In this document: piece after piece, positions 8,659-17,642 of the stretch | Numbering within the stretch: the stretch's first letter is position 1 | How the letters are laid out: every line of letters begins with the position of its first letter | DNA from: Kytococcus sedentarius DSM 20547 | GTDB taxonomy: Bacteria > Actinomycetota > Actinomycetes > Actinomycetales > Dermatophilaceae | Direction of reading: 5' to 3' | Assembly: GCF_000023925.1 (NCBI RefSeq) | Contig: NC_013169.1 | Location: forward strand, 1,798,001 to 1,862,000 | Length of the DNA: 64,000 bases | Notes under the pieces: model-generated | Database searches by the model: none | What the model was told of the DNA's origin: nothing | Seen by the model: only the letters and a program-made list of their open reading frames with translations | Position numbers and translations under genes: made by a program

Positions 8659-11397
8659 TCAGTCCTGTGGACCGTGGGCGCAGATGAGGTGAGCCACCAG
8701 CGCGGTCCACCCGCACTGGTGCGAGGCGCCCAGCCCCACGCCGGTGTCGCCGTCGAAGTACTCGCTGAACGTGGGGTGGACGTCCCACAGCTCGCCGGCG
8801 GGGTGGTGGGTCGGCGTGCCCGGGCGACGGCCGTCCCCATCGGGTAGGAAGAGCGACACCAGCCGCCCGCGCAGGTCGGCCGCGATCTCGCTGAGCGGCA
8901 CCTGCTGCCCGGACCCGGTGGGGAACTCCTGCGTGGCCGACGGGTCCGCCTCGGCCATCACGGCCAGCGCGTCCAGCAGCAGCAGGTTGGTCGGGAACCA
9001 GATCGGCCCGCGCCAGTTCGAGTTGCCGCCGAACATCGCGTTGTCCGAGACGCCCGGGGTGTAGTGCAGCTCGAAGTCCCGTCCGTCGAGGGTCGCGGAG
9101 ACCCCCTCGCGGTGGGCGGCCGACAGCGAGCGCAACCCGAACGGCGAGAGGAACTCCCCCTCATCGAGCATGCGGGACAGGATCCGCGCCCGGCGCTCAG
9201 CACCCACCAGGGTGAGCATCGCCGACCGGTCCTCCTCGCCGCCGAGCACCACCAGCCCCTTGGTCAGATGGGGGCGACGCTCCTGCAGCCAGTCCACCTC
9301 GGCGTGGAAGCCGTGCAGCTCGCTCCACACCCAGGTCGGCACCACGCCCACGGCCATCAGCGGCAGCAGGCCCACGGTCGAGCGGACCTTCAGCTGCTCG
9401 GCCGTCCCCTCGGGGGTCACCAGCGAGTCGTAGAAGAAGCCGTCCTCGCCGTTCCACAGCGTTACGCCCCCGGAGCCCGGGGACTCCATCGCCCGGTCGA
9501 TCCGCAGGAAGTACTCGAAGAAGGTGGTGCAGGCCCCGTCCCAGGAGGCGTCCTCGCGGCTCAGCTCGAGGGCCACCCGAAGCATCGACAGCGAGAAGAA
9601 GGCCATCCAGCTGGTGGCGTCGCTCTGCTCCAGGCGCACCCCTTCGGGCGTGGCCGAGCGGTCGAAGAAGGCGATGTTGTCCATGCCCAGGAAGCCCCCG
9701 GTGAACAGGAACGAGCCCTCCGGGTCCTTGCGGTTGACCCACCACTGGAAGTTCATCATCAGCTTGGTGAAGGTCTGCACCAGGAAGCCGCGGTCCCAGG
9801 CGCCGTCGAGCCGGTAGACCTGCCAGCAGGCCCAAGCGTGCACCGGCGGGTTGGTGTCGCCGAAGTCCCACTCGTAGGCCGGGAGCTGCCCGTTGGGGTG
9901 CTGTGCCCACTCACGCACCATGAGCACCAGCTGCGCCTTGGCGAACGCCGGGTCGACGTGCGCCATCGCGACGGTGTGGAAGGCCGTGTCCCAGGTGGCG
10001 AACCACGGGTACTCCCACTCGTCCGGCATCGAGATGACGTCGGCGAGGTCCAGGTGGCTCCAGTCGGTGTTCCGGCCGGTGGCCGCGGTCTGGCGGGCGG
10101 CCGGCGGCGGGGGGGATGCGGGGTCGCCCTCCAACCACTGGCTCACCGAGTAGCGGTAGAGCTGCTTGGCCCACATCAGTCCGGCGAACGCGCGGCGGGC
10201 CACATGCCTCTCCTCGTCGCTGACCGTGGCGGGGATCACCTCGCCGTAGAACTCGTCGGCCTCCGCCCGGCGCGCGGCGAGCACCTCCTCGATGCCGTCG
10301 AGCGTCACCCCCCGCTGGGCTCCCCAGGCCGAGGGCATGGGTGCCGCGACGGCGGCCGGGCGCTCCGGGTCGCCGGTGGCCGGGGCCATGCCGGCCAGGC
10401 GCACGTCCACGCTGACCGACTGCCCGGGCTCCACGGCCTCGAACACGAAGTGCCAGGCGCACTTGGTGCCGGTCTGCTCCGGGTTGCCCGCGCCCTGCCC
10501 GTGCACCACCGCGCGGTCCACCGCGTTCTTCGGATAGGGACTGCCGGTGGACTCGGCGCCGAACACTGCCGCCTCGTCGGTCTCGTTTTCGCAGAAGATC
10601 ATCGATGCCGGAGCGTTGCCCTGACCGTCGACGGCCGTCGCCTCGTAGGTGCCGAGCCACTCGTGCTCGGCGCGCACGCGCGCTGCCGACACCGCATCGT
10701 CGCCGTCGGCGCCCGTCCGGCGCAGGCTGGGCCGCCGATCGTCGCGGCCCCAGGACCAGGTGTTGCGGAACCACAGCTGTGGCACCAGGTGCACCGGGGC
10801 GGCCTCGGGACCGTGATTCGTGGCGATGATGCGCACCACGACGTCGGTCTCGCTGGCCTTGGCGTGCTGCACCTCGACGTCGAAGAAGCGGTTGCCCTCC
10901 AGCAGGCCCAGGTCGGCGAGCTCCACCTCGTCGTCGGCGAAGCCCGCGGCGGCGTTGCGCTCGACGAGCTCGCTGTAGGGGAACGCGGCCTGCGGGTAGC
11001 GGTAGAGGTAGGAGCTCCAGGAATGGGTGGGGGTGGCGTCCTGCGCCCACCAGTACTCCTTGGCGTCCTCGCCGTGGTTGCCCTGCGGGCCGGACAGCCC
11101 GAACAGGCGCTCCTTCAGGCGGTCGTCCTGCCCGTTCCACAGGCCCAGCCCGAGGTTCAGGAAGCCGAAGCGGTCGCTGATCGCCGCCAGGCCGTCCTCA
11201 CCCCATCGGTAGGCGCGCTGGTGGGCGTGGTCGAAGGGGAAGTAGGTCCAGGCGTCCCCGTCGGCGGAGTAGTCCTCGCGCACGGTCCCCCACTGCCGTG
11301 CGGCGGTGTACGGCCCCCACAGCCGCCAGGGATCGTCCTGTCCCGGGGACTGTTCGAGGCGCTGGTGCTCGGCGGAGGTCCTGGGCTGGTCCGGCAT
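8659..11397 (-). CDS. GH63-like glucosidase (MGH1/mannosylglycerate-hydrolase type)
   Basis: About 912 residues from ATG 11397 (MPDQPRTSAEHQ); a GTG at 11415 is an alternative. Cytoplasmic, with no signal peptide. The order matches the family: an N-terminal beta domain (WGPYTAARQWGTVRED, then FGFLNLGLGLWN), then an (alpha/alpha)6 barrel with DEWEYPWFATWDTAFH, PAYEWDFGDTNPPVHAW and NSNWRGPIWFPTN. Acidic residues in WDTAFH and FGDTNPP are candidates for catalysis. Members hydrolyse alpha-glucosidic or related linkages; the substrate cannot be told from sequence. It ends near the DinG gene without an obvious partner. Confidence 0.85.
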   Translation of the reverse strand: MPDQPRTSAEHQRLEQSPGQDDPWRLWGPYTAARQWGTVREDYSADGDAWTYFPFDHAHQRAYRWGEDGLAAISDRFGFLNLGLGLWNGQDDRLKERLFGLSGPQGNHGEDAKEYWWAQDATPTHSWSSYLYRYPQAAFPYSELVERNAAAGFADDEVELADLGLLEGNRFFDVEVQHAKASETDVVVRIIATNHGPEAAPVHLVPQLWFRNTWSWGRDDRRPSLRRTGADGDDAVSAARVRAEHEWLGTYEATAVDGQGNAPASMIFCENETDEAAVFGAESTGSPYPKNAVDRAVVHGQGAGNPEQTGTKCAWHFVFEAVEPGQSVSVDVRLAGMAPATGDPERPAAVAAPMPSAWGAQRGVTLDGIEEVLAARRAEADEFYGEVIPATVSDEERHVARRAFAGLMWAKQLYRYSVSQWLEGDPASPPPPAARQTAATGRNTDWSHLDLADVISMPDEWEYPWFATWDTAFHTVAMAHVDPAFAKAQLVLMVREWAQHPNGQLPAYEWDFGDTNPPVHAWACWQVYRLDGAWDRGFLVQTFTKLMMNFQWWVNRKDPEGSFLFTGGFLGMDNIAFFDRSATPEGVRLEQSDATSWMAFFSLSMLRVALELSREDASWDGACTTFFEYFLRIDRAMESPGSGGVTLWNGEDGFFYDSLVTPEGTAEQLKVRSTVGLLPLMAVGVVPTWVWSELHGFHAEVDWLQERRPHLTKGLVVLGGEEDRSAMLTLVGAERRARILSRMLDEGEFLSPFGLRSLSAAHREGVSATLDGRDFELHYTPGVSDNAMFGGNSNWRGPIWFPTNLLLLDALAVMAEADPSATQEFPTGSGQQVPLSEIAADLRGRLVSLFLPDGDGRRPGTPTHHPAGELWDVHPTFSEYFDGDTGVGLGASHQCGWTALVAHLICAHGPQD

Positions 11398-11513
11398 CGG
11401 AGGCTGCTGGGTCACGTGGCACAAGTCTGCCAAACCAAACCGGCGCACACCGCTCTCGCGTGATGTGATTCCCACGACCCCACAGTTCTGCCCGCTCCCC
11501 GAGAGGCCCCCTC

Positions 11514-12215
11514 ATGCGCAGCACCACCCTGCTGATCACCGCTGGTCTGCTGACCGCCGCACCGGCGGCTGGCGCGACGCCAGCGAGCCCGCTCCTGTCC
11601 GCTTCCGATACCGAGGCGCGCGCGTGCGCCGCGGACAGCGGCGTCACGGTCGTGGTCCAGATGCCGGATGCGACCCACACCGGGTGCGCGAAGGGCGACC
11701 CGGCCAGCGGTGAGGAGGCGCTGACCCAGGCCGGTTTCGAGCTGCGCCACGACGACTCCGGCATGGTCTGCGCCATCGGTCGTGAGGACACCTGGTACCC
11801 GCAGGAGGGCGAGGAGGGGTGGACCTGCGGGGACTTCGATGGCACTTTCTGGAGCTACTGGACGGCGGACGAGGCGGACCGCCGGTGGACCTCCTCGCAG
11901 GTGGGAGCCGCGGAGCACGACCCGGCGGTGGGCGAGGCCATCGGCTGGCGTCACGGGGACGGCCAGCAGGCACCCGAAGGGGGTGTGCCCGTCGCGGCGG
12001 AGGCCTCTCGTGGGTCCAGCACCAGCTCCCCCTCCTCTGCATCGGACTCCCCCACGGCGAGCGACGCCGCATCGGACTCCCCCTCCACACAGGACCCTGG
12101 GCCGGCCGCAGACGGCGCCGCCCAGGGTGACTCCGCGTGGCGCACCTGGGCCCTGGTCGGCGGTGCCCTGCTGATCGGGGCGGGCGTGGTGGCGGCGGTG
12201 CTGCGGAGGCGTTGA
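11514..12215 (+). CDS. Membrane-anchored DUF4430 protein (transcobalamin beta-domain-like), copy 1
   Basis: 233 residues: a signal peptide (about 1-20), a DUF4430 domain (about 35-155), a Ser/Pro/Asp-rich linker (about 155-205) and a C-terminal membrane helix with an RRR tail. Four cysteines (ARAC, HTGC, MVC, WTC) sit at positions shared with the two paralogues downstream, as do the aromatic motif FWSYWTA and the GWRxGxG motif. DUF4430 is related to the C-terminal cobalamin-contacting domain of intrinsic factor. This gene lies before the riboswitch and so is not under it; it has its own ribosome binding site, GAGAGG. Cobalamin binding is inferred from family and context. Confidence 0.8.
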   Translation: MRSTTLLITAGLLTAAPAAGATPASPLLSASDTEARACAADSGVTVVVQMPDATHTGCAKGDPASGEEALTQAGFELRHDDSGMVCAIGREDTWYPQEGEEGWTCGDFDGTFWSYWTADEADRRWTSSQVGAAEHDPAVGEAIGWRHGDGQQAPEGGVPVAAEASRGSSTSSPSSASDSPTASDAASDSPSTQDPGPAADGAAQGDSAWRTWALVGGALLIGAGVVAAVLRRR

Positions 12216-12240
12216 GACGCGTTCGACCCTGTCCCGGAGG

Positions 12241-12392
12241 GCCTGCACGGTGGTAGCCTCGCCGTCGAGGTCCGACGTGGGGAAAGCCGGTGGGAATCCG
12301 GCACTGACCCGCAACCGTGAGGCGCGCGCGCCGCAGTCGGATTGCCCGCCCGGACCTCGGCTCACACACCCGCCGAGGTCTGCGGGGAGCCG
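12241..12392 (+). promoter_or_regulatory. Cobalamin riboswitch
   Basis: The core B12-box region reads GGGAAAGCCGGTGGGAATCC, then GGCACTGACCCGCAACCGTGA (12279-12319), diagnostic for adenosylcobalamin/cobalamin riboswitches. A closing helix is offered by GAGGTCC (12266) with GGACCTC (12352). Downstream, GGTCTGC (12377-12383) is complementary to GCAGACC (12418-12424), which abuts the ribosome binding site of the next gene (ATG 12443). This could be the expression platform, acting on translation. By analogy with the class, B12 should switch the downstream genes off. End points are approximate. Confidence 0.93.
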
Positions 12393-12442
12393 GTCGCCAT
12401 CGTCTGGCCACCCGTTCGCAGACCTGGAACGAAAGGCCGACC

Positions 12443-13708
12443 ATGCCCCGTACCCACCGACTGCTTGCTGCCGGGTTTGCAGCCAGCCTCGCTCTCTCCC
12501 TGCCCGTGTCCGCTTCGGCCTTCGGCGGGGCGCCCGCCCTGGGCCAGCCGGTGCTGGCCGCCCACCACGCCTCGGAGTCCCACGCCGCGGCCGACTGGAT
12601 CGTGGCACAGCTGGCCGGTGAGGACCACTTCGCCGCCGGGGGTGACACCGTGGACGCGTTGGTGGCGCTGGCCGCCGCCGGCAACCACGACGACGTCGCC
12701 AAGAAGCTGGGTACCTACCTGCAGAACAGCCCGGACGCGAAGGGCTACGCGAGCGTGCAGCCGGGTGCGGCCGCCAAGGTCGTCATCGGCCTTGATGCGG
12801 TGTGCATGGACACCAGCGCCTACGACCAGCTGATGACCGCTGACATGGATGCCGAGGGCAACCTGCCCGGCTTCGCCTCGGCCTTCAACCACGCCCTGGT
12901 GATCATCGCTCTGGAGCGCTCCGGGCAGGAGATCCCGCCGCAGCTGGTGACCAAGCTGAAGAGCTGGCAGACGGCCGCCGACGGCGGCTTCGAGTACGAC
13001 GACTTCATGACCGGCGAGAAGGTCTACGACGTCGATGGCGGTGCCATGGGTGCCATGGCCCTGAAGGTGGCCGGCGAGGAGGCCGCGGCTGACCGGGCGC
13101 TGGACTCGCTGCGCGCCCACCAGGAGGGTCCGGGCTACTGGCCGAACTACTCGCCGGTGAACTCGACCGGTCTGGTGGTGCATGCGATGGAGATCGACGA
13201 CCGCGACGTGTCGAAGGCCCAGGCCTGGATGAAGACCCAGCAGCTGACGGATGGCGGTTTCCCGGCCTCCCTGGACGGCGACAAGTCCAACGTGATGGCC
13301 ACCATCCAGGGCATGCAGGGGATTGCCGGCGCCGGCTACACCAACGCTGACATCGGCTGCGCCACCCCGAGCCCCGAGCCGACCACGCCGGAGCCCACGA
13401 CGCCCGAACCCACCAGCCCCGAGCCGACCACGCCGGAGCCCACGACGCCCGAACCCACCAGCCCCGAGCCGACCACGCCGGAGCCCACGACGCCCGAACC
13501 CACCAGCCCCGAGCCGACCACGCCGGAGCCCACGACGCCCGAACCCACCAGCCCCGAGCCGAGCGAGACCGACCCGACCGGCCCCGTCGTGGACACTGGC
13601 GTGACCACCGGTGGCAACGGCGAACTCGCCGTCGCCGCCATGGCGGGTCTGCTGACCCTCGCCGGCGGCACCGTGGCCGCATCCCGCCTGCGCCGCGACG
13701 GGAAGTGA
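12443..13708 (+). CDS. Secreted alpha/alpha-barrel protein like the N-terminal half of intrinsic factor
   Basis: 421 residues: a signal peptide (about 1-28), a helical repeat domain of the prenyltransferase/squalene-cyclase toroid type (about 45-300), a proline stalk of four EPTTPEPTTPEPTSP units (312-371), then a membrane helix and a basic tail. Helix-turn units are seen at AADWIVAQL, LKSWQTAADGGFEY and AWMKTQQLTDGGF. Human intrinsic factor and transcobalamin have this same fold as their first domain, with cobalamin held between it and a DUF4430-like second domain. The gene directly follows a cobalamin riboswitch and opens an operon of DUF4430 and ECF transporter genes. I infer a surface B12-capture subunit; it could also bind another corrinoid. 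Confidence 0.82.
   Translation: MPRTHRLLAAGFAASLALSLPVSASAFGGAPALGQPVLAAHHASESHAAADWIVAQLAGEDHFAAGGDTVDALVALAAAGNHDDVAKKLGTYLQNSPDAKGYASVQPGAAAKVVIGLDAVCMDTSAYDQLMTADMDAEGNLPGFASAFNHALVIIALERSGQEIPPQLVTKLKSWQTAADGGFEYDDFMTGEKVYDVDGGAMGAMALKVAGEEAAADRALDSLRAHQEGPGYWPNYSPVNSTGLVVHAMEIDDRDVSKAQAWMKTQQLTDGGFPASLDGDKSNVMATIQGMQGIAGAGYTNADIGCATPSPEPTTPEPTTPEPTSPEPTTPEPTTPEPTSPEPTTPEPTTPEPTSPEPTTPEPTTPEPTSPEPSETDPTGPVVDTGVTTGGNGELAVAAMAGLLTLAGGTVAASRLRRDGK
13376..13555 (+). repeat. Four perfect 45-bp tandem repeats (proline stalk)
   Basis: Four identical 45-bp units, each encoding EPTTPEPTTPEPTSP, lie in frame between the barrel domain and the membrane anchor. Sub-units are 15 bp. Unit number could vary by slippage or recombination. 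Confidence 0.95.
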
Positions 13709-13713
13709 TGACG

Positions 13714-14907
13714 ATGCGTCGCGCGACTCAGCTGACCAGCTCCATGGGAGCCGCCTCCCTCATCGCCCTGGGCCTGTCCGCCGGCGCTGTGGCCCCGGCG
13801 TCGGCGGCTCCGGGCCTGGACCGTGCGTGCAAGGACGGGGAGGGCATCACCGTGGTGGTGCAGGACCCCAACCGGACGGTGACCCGATGCGGCCTGGGTG
13901 ATGCCGCGAACGGCGCCGAGGCGCTGGAGAACGCGGGCTTCACCATCGACTACCGGGAGCCGGGGTTCATCTGCCGCATCGGCTACCAGGGCACCTGGTT
14001 CCCTGGGGGCGACCTGTCGGACGACAAGCCCTGCGTGGAGTTCCCGCCCGGCGGTGGGTACATCTACTGGGCGTACTTCCACACCACCTCCCCCCAGAAC
14101 CCGTGGACCTACTCGCAGTTCGGCGTGCTGAACCGAGACCCGGCGCTGAACTCCGTGGAGGGGTGGCGGTGGGGCACCGGCCAGGAACAGCCGAACAACG
14201 GCACGGTTCCGCCGTACCACGTGGAGCCCAGTCCGGAGCCGACGACCCCGGAGCCCACCACTCCCGAGCCGACGACCCCGGAGCCCACCACTCCCGAGCC
14301 GACGACCCCGGAGCCCACCAGCCCCGAGCCGACGACCCCGGAGCCCACCAGCCCCGAGCCGACGACCCCGGAGCCCACCAGCCCCGAGCCGACGACCCCG
14401 GAGCCCACCAGCCCCGAGCCGACGACCCCGGAGCCCACCAGCCCCGAGCCGACGACCCCGGAGCCCACCAGCCCCGAGCCGACGACCCCGGAGCCCACCA
14501 GCCCCGAGCCGACGACCCCGGAGCCCACCAGCCCCGAGCCGACGACCCCGGAGCCCACCAGCCCCGAGCCGACGACCCCGGAGCCCACCAGCCCCGAGCC
14601 GACGACCCCGGAGCCCACCAGCCCCGAGCCGACGACCCCGGAGCCCACCAGCCCCGAGCCGACGACCCCGGAGCCCACCAGCCCCGAGCCGACGACCCCG
14701 GAGCCCACCAGCCCCGAGCCGACGACCCCGGAGCCCACCAGCCCCGAGCCGACGACCCCGGAGCCGAGTGAGACCGACCCGACCGGCCCCGTCGTGGACA
14801 CCGGCGTGACCACCGGTGGCAACGGCGAACTCGCCATCGCCACCCTTGCCGGCCTGCTCGCACTGGCCGGAGGAACTGTCGCCGCGACGCGCCTGCGCCG
14901 CCGCTGA
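13714..14907 (+). CDS. DUF4430 surface protein on a long EPTxP stalk, copy 2
   Basis: 397 residues from ATG 13714, chosen because GGGAAG lies 8 bases upstream; the earlier GTG 13705 and ATG 13708 are too close to it. Parts: a signal peptide (1-32), a DUF4430 domain (about 33-170) with the four shared cysteines (RAC, TRC, FIC, KPC), YIYWAYF and GWRWGTG; then 35 EPTxP pentapeptides (175-349), and a membrane helix with tail RLRRR. The end segment DPTGPVVDTGVTTGGNGEL is the same as in the preceding protein. The gene follows the barrel gene by 5 bases and should share its riboswitch. It is likely a stalked cobalamin-contacting domain reaching through the cell wall (inference). Confidence 0.82.
   Translation: MRRATQLTSSMGAASLIALGLSAGAVAPASAAPGLDRACKDGEGITVVVQDPNRTVTRCGLGDAANGAEALENAGFTIDYREPGFICRIGYQGTWFPGGDLSDDKPCVEFPPGGGYIYWAYFHTTSPQNPWTYSQFGVLNRDPALNSVEGWRWGTGQEQPNNGTVPPYHVEPSPEPTTPEPTTPEPTTPEPTTPEPTTPEPTSPEPTTPEPTSPEPTTPEPTSPEPTTPEPTSPEPTTPEPTSPEPTTPEPTSPEPTTPEPTSPEPTTPEPTSPEPTTPEPTSPEPTTPEPTSPEPTTPEPTSPEPTTPEPTSPEPTTPEPTSPEPTTPEPTSPEPTTPEPTSPEPTTPEPSETDPTGPVVDTGVTTGGNGELAIATLAGLLALAGGTVAATRLRRR
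14236..14760 (+). repeat. 525-bp tandem repeat of 15/30-bp units (35 pentapeptides)
   Basis: The array is built of 15-bp units encoding EPTTP and EPTSP, mostly as identical 30-bp pairs. From about 14311 on the pairs are base-for-base identical, which implies recent expansion or homogenisation. It is wholly in frame within the DUF4430 gene. Confidence 0.95.
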
Positions 14908-14916
14908 TCCCCCCTG

Positions 14917-14945
14917 CCCCGCCGCGTCCCCCCGACGCGGCGGGG
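14917..14945 (+). terminator. Intercistronic hairpin between DUF4430 genes 2 and 3
   Basis: A perfect 12-bp GC stem, CCCCGCCGCGTC with GACGCGGCGGGG, has a 5-base loop and is followed by CCCCTCC. It may terminate part of the transcripts or stabilise the upstream mRNA, giving less DUF4430-3 and transporter than the first two surface proteins. Confidence 0.55.
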
Positions 14946-14973
14946 CCCCTCCTTCCCCCTCCCGGAGACCCGC

Positions 14974-16356
14974 ATGACCACTCCTGCCGACCGCGCCCCA
15001 CACAACTCCCCCCGCCTGACCGGCACCCTGGGGAGGGTTCTCACCGCGGCCGTCCTGGTCTCAAGCGCCACGGTGGCGGGCCCCACCTGGTCGCAACCGG
15101 CCCACGCCGCCGGAAAGCCGGGCGCCTGCGCCAAGGGCGAGGGGGTCACCGTCATCGTGCAGGACCCCAACAACAACGTCATGCGCTGCTCGCCGGGCGA
15201 CCCCGCCAACGGCGAGGAGGCCCTCAAGGGGGCCGGCTTCACCATCGTGCACAACTACTCGGGCCTGATCTGCCAGATCGGCTACGGGGACATCATGTAC
15301 CCGCAGGAGTGCCCCCAGCTGCCGATGCCCTACTGGTCCTACTGGCAGGCCCAGCACCCGGGCGACAGCTGGTACTACTCCGACTGGGGCGCCATCACCT
15401 ACGACCCCGACATCGACGACTTCGAGGGGTGGCGCTTCGGCGTCGGCCACACGACCCCGAACAACGGCATCGTGCCGCTGTACGCCGGGCAGAGCGGACC
15501 GCAGCCCGCCCCGGCGCCGCCGGAGAACATGCCTCGTGGCGTGGTGCCTTCGGGCGACTCCGGCGTCAACGACGGCAGCTGGGACGGCGGGGACTACTCC
15601 GACGGTGACCCCAACCACCCCGGGGAGACGTTCACGCCCTCTCCCACCACCACGGCACCGGCCCCCACCTCACCGCCGACGTCGTCCCGGCCGGACCCCA
15701 CGACATCGCGGCCGACCACGAAGTCACCCCAGCCCACCCGCACGGACGCGCCGCGGTCAACTGCCCCCCGCCCGACCAGTGCACCGAAGACCTCCGCACC
15801 GAAGCCATCCGAGGAGGCGACCTCCCGCCCCGCTGGCACGGACGCTCCGCCGAAGTCCTCCACCGAAGGCTCCACCAGCAGCAGGTCGACCGGTGGCTCC
15901 GCCCCACGCTCCTCCGGAGAGGCCACCGACGACACGTCGGTTCGGTCTTCCCCCCAACCCACCGCACCGGGCACAGCGGACTCCGGCCCCACCGGGCCGG
16001 CGCAGGCAGGGACCCCTGAGGCCGACCGCTCGAGCCAGAACCCCACCGGACAGGAGCGCAGTTCCTCATCGACGTCCGCGGCGACGCCGCCCCAGCCCGC
16101 CGCCGGTGAGTCCGAGGCGGATGCTGCCGCGAACTCATCGCAGAGCCCCTCCAGCAGCAGCCAGCCCGTCCCCACCAGTGAGGCCGCCGCGAGCGACCCC
16201 GCCGCCCCCGTCGGCGAGCCCACGCGCAACGAGAACGCCGCCGGGCCGTCCGGTGAGGCGCCCGGCTCCGGATACGGCAGCCTGCTGCTGACCGGAGGTC
16301 TGTTGGCCGCCGTCGCCGCTGGCGTCGGTGCGTGGCTGCGTTTCGGCCGGAGGTGA
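14974..16356 (+). CDS. Membrane-anchored DUF4430 protein, copy 3
   Basis: 460 residues. A long signal peptide (about 1-45, ending AHA), a DUF4430 domain (about 46-175) with cysteines in GAC, MRC, LIC and QEC, the aromatic motif YWSYWQA and GWRFGVG, then 250 residues rich in Ser, Thr, Pro and Ala, and a C-terminal membrane helix with tail RFGRR. The linker is irregular, unlike the perfect repeats of the other two. The stop codon overlaps the GTG start of the EcfT gene (GTGA), so this protein is translationally coupled to the transporter. Likely the component that hands B12 to the ECF complex (inference). Confidence 0.82.
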   Translation: MTTPADRAPHNSPRLTGTLGRVLTAAVLVSSATVAGPTWSQPAHAAGKPGACAKGEGVTVIVQDPNNNVMRCSPGDPANGEEALKGAGFTIVHNYSGLICQIGYGDIMYPQECPQLPMPYWSYWQAQHPGDSWYYSDWGAITYDPDIDDFEGWRFGVGHTTPNNGIVPLYAGQSGPQPAPAPPENMPRGVVPSGDSGVNDGSWDGGDYSDGDPNHPGETFTPSPTTTAPAPTSPPTSSRPDPTTSRPTTKSPQPTRTDAPRSTAPRPTSAPKTSAPKPSEEATSRPAGTDAPPKSSTEGSTSSRSTGGSAPRSSGEATDDTSVRSSPQPTAPGTADSGPTGPAQAGTPEADRSSQNPTGQERSSSSTSAATPPQPAAGESEADAAANSSQSPSSSSQPVPTSEAAASDPAAPVGEPTRNENAAGPSGEAPGSGYGSLLLTGGLLAAVAAGVGAWLRFGRR

Positions 16357-17642
16357 GCGCCAGCTACCAAGCACGCCCCTCGCTGCCCGGCCGCACCGCA
16401 GCCGGTGGTCAGCGAGAGCGCGAGCGACACGACGGGGACGCCACAGGGCGCGAGCACTCGCCGGCCGGGGACTCCTCAGCCCGCACCGTCGGCCGCCGGC
16501 TGCACCCGTGGGCCTGGTGGGTGTGGGCCCTGGGCACCGCCGCCGCGGTCTCCTTGACCACCAACCCCCTTCTGGTGCTCCTGGTTGCCGCCGCCGTCGT
16601 GGTGGTCACCTTGGTGAAGCGGTCCGATGACGTGTGGGCACGCAGCATCGCCGCCTACCTCTACCTGGCCGCCGCGATCATCGTCATCCGCGTGTTCTTC
16701 CAGATCGTCGTCGGCGCCGACCGGCCCGGCGGGGTGCTGTTCACGCTGCCGGAGATCCCGCTGCCCGAGTGGGCAGCTGGCATCCGCCTGGGGGGACCGG
16801 TCCGCACCGAGTTCTTGATCATCACCGTCTACGACGCCCTGCGCCTGGGCACGATGCTGTTGTGCGTGGGCGCCGCGAACGCGCTGGCAAACCCGCGGCG
16901 CGCGCTGCGCTCGGTGCCCAGCGCGCTGTACGAGGTGTCCGTGGCCGTGGTGATCGCCCTGACCGTCGCCCCCCAGCTGGTGGTCTCCGCCGTGCAGGCC
17001 CGGCGGGCCCGACGGCTGCGCGGGGGCGGCGCGAAGGGGTTGCGGGCGGTGCGGGCGGTCCTGATCCCGGTGCTGGAGAACGCCGTCGAGCAGTCCATGG
17101 CCCTGGCCGCCGGCATGGAGTCCCGCGGCTTCGGTCGAACTCGCACCGGACGGGGGCGGTGGCTGGTGACCGTGCTGGTGCTGGCCGCGGCCAGCCTCAT
17201 CGCCTACGGCGTGTTCATGGTGCTCGGCAGCCCTGGCGGACTGATGACGGTGCCCTACCTCCCGCTGTGGACGGGGCAGCTGGCACTGCCGCTCGGCATC
17301 GCCCTGGCGGTGGTGGCGTTCTGGTGGTCCGGTCGCCGCATCCGCACCACGCGCTACCGGCCGGACCCCTGGCGGGCTCCGGAGACCCTTGTGTGTGCCG
17401 CCGCGTTGGCCGCACTGGCCGTCATGATGTGGCTCGGCGGGTCGTTCGAGGCGGTGGGTCTGGACACCCCGCTGCGCCAGGCCTGGCTGATCCCCCCGGT
17501 GGAGCCGCTCGCCTTCCCCCAGCTCCACCCCTTGATGATGGTGGTGCCAGCCCTCGTGGTGCTGCCTGTGCTGCTGGCCCCGCGCCCACCGGCCGCCATC
17601 CGGCGGGCGGCTCGCCTCCACCCGACCGAGGAGTCCTGGTGA
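16353..17642 (+). CDS. ECF transporter transmembrane subunit EcfT (CbiQ-like)
   Basis: 429 residues from GTG 16353, which overlaps the previous stop codon; the ribosome binding site is GGAGG. About eight hydrophobic segments lie on either side of a cytoplasmic coupling region with ARRARRLRGGG and AAGMESRGFGRT; the latter is the EcfT coupling motif that docks on the ATPases. In ECF importers the T subunit links the substrate-binding S subunit to the two ATPases. The stop codon overlaps the GTG of the ATPase gene. Placement between DUF4430 and EcfA/S genes supports corrinoid import. Confidence 0.88.
   Translation: MSASYQARPSLPGRTAAGGQRERERHDGDATGREHSPAGDSSARTVGRRLHPWAWWVWALGTAAAVSLTTNPLLVLLVAAAVVVVTLVKRSDDVWARSIAAYLYLAAAIIVIRVFFQIVVGADRPGGVLFTLPEIPLPEWAAGIRLGGPVRTEFLIITVYDALRLGTMLLCVGAANALANPRRALRSVPSALYEVSVAVVIALTVAPQLVVSAVQARRARRLRGGGAKGLRAVRAVLIPVLENAVEQSMALAAGMESRGFGRTRTGRGRWLVTVLVLAAASLIAYGVFMVLGSPGGLMTVPYLPLWTGQLALPLGIALAVVAFWWSGRRIRTTRYRPDPWRAPETLVCAAALAALAVMMWLGGSFEAVGLDTPLRQAWLIPPVEPLAFPQLHPLMMVVPALVVLPVLLAPRPPAAIRRAARLHPTEESW

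Noticed and set aside
14236-14760. CRISPR-like regular repeats
   Set aside because: Units are contiguous without spacers, in frame and protein-coding, and no cas genes are near.
13336-15003. Minus-strand ORFs with long RGRRLGAGG or VGSGVVGSG repeats
   Set aside because: They are reverse readings of the EPTxP-coding repeats of the B12 proteins, not genes.
12443-16356. LPxTG sortase signals at the C-termini of the B12 proteins
   Set aside because: No LPxTG or LAxTG motif is present; a membrane helix with a basic tail remains, so plain membrane anchoring is the simpler reading. The DTGV motif is reported separately as an open observation.
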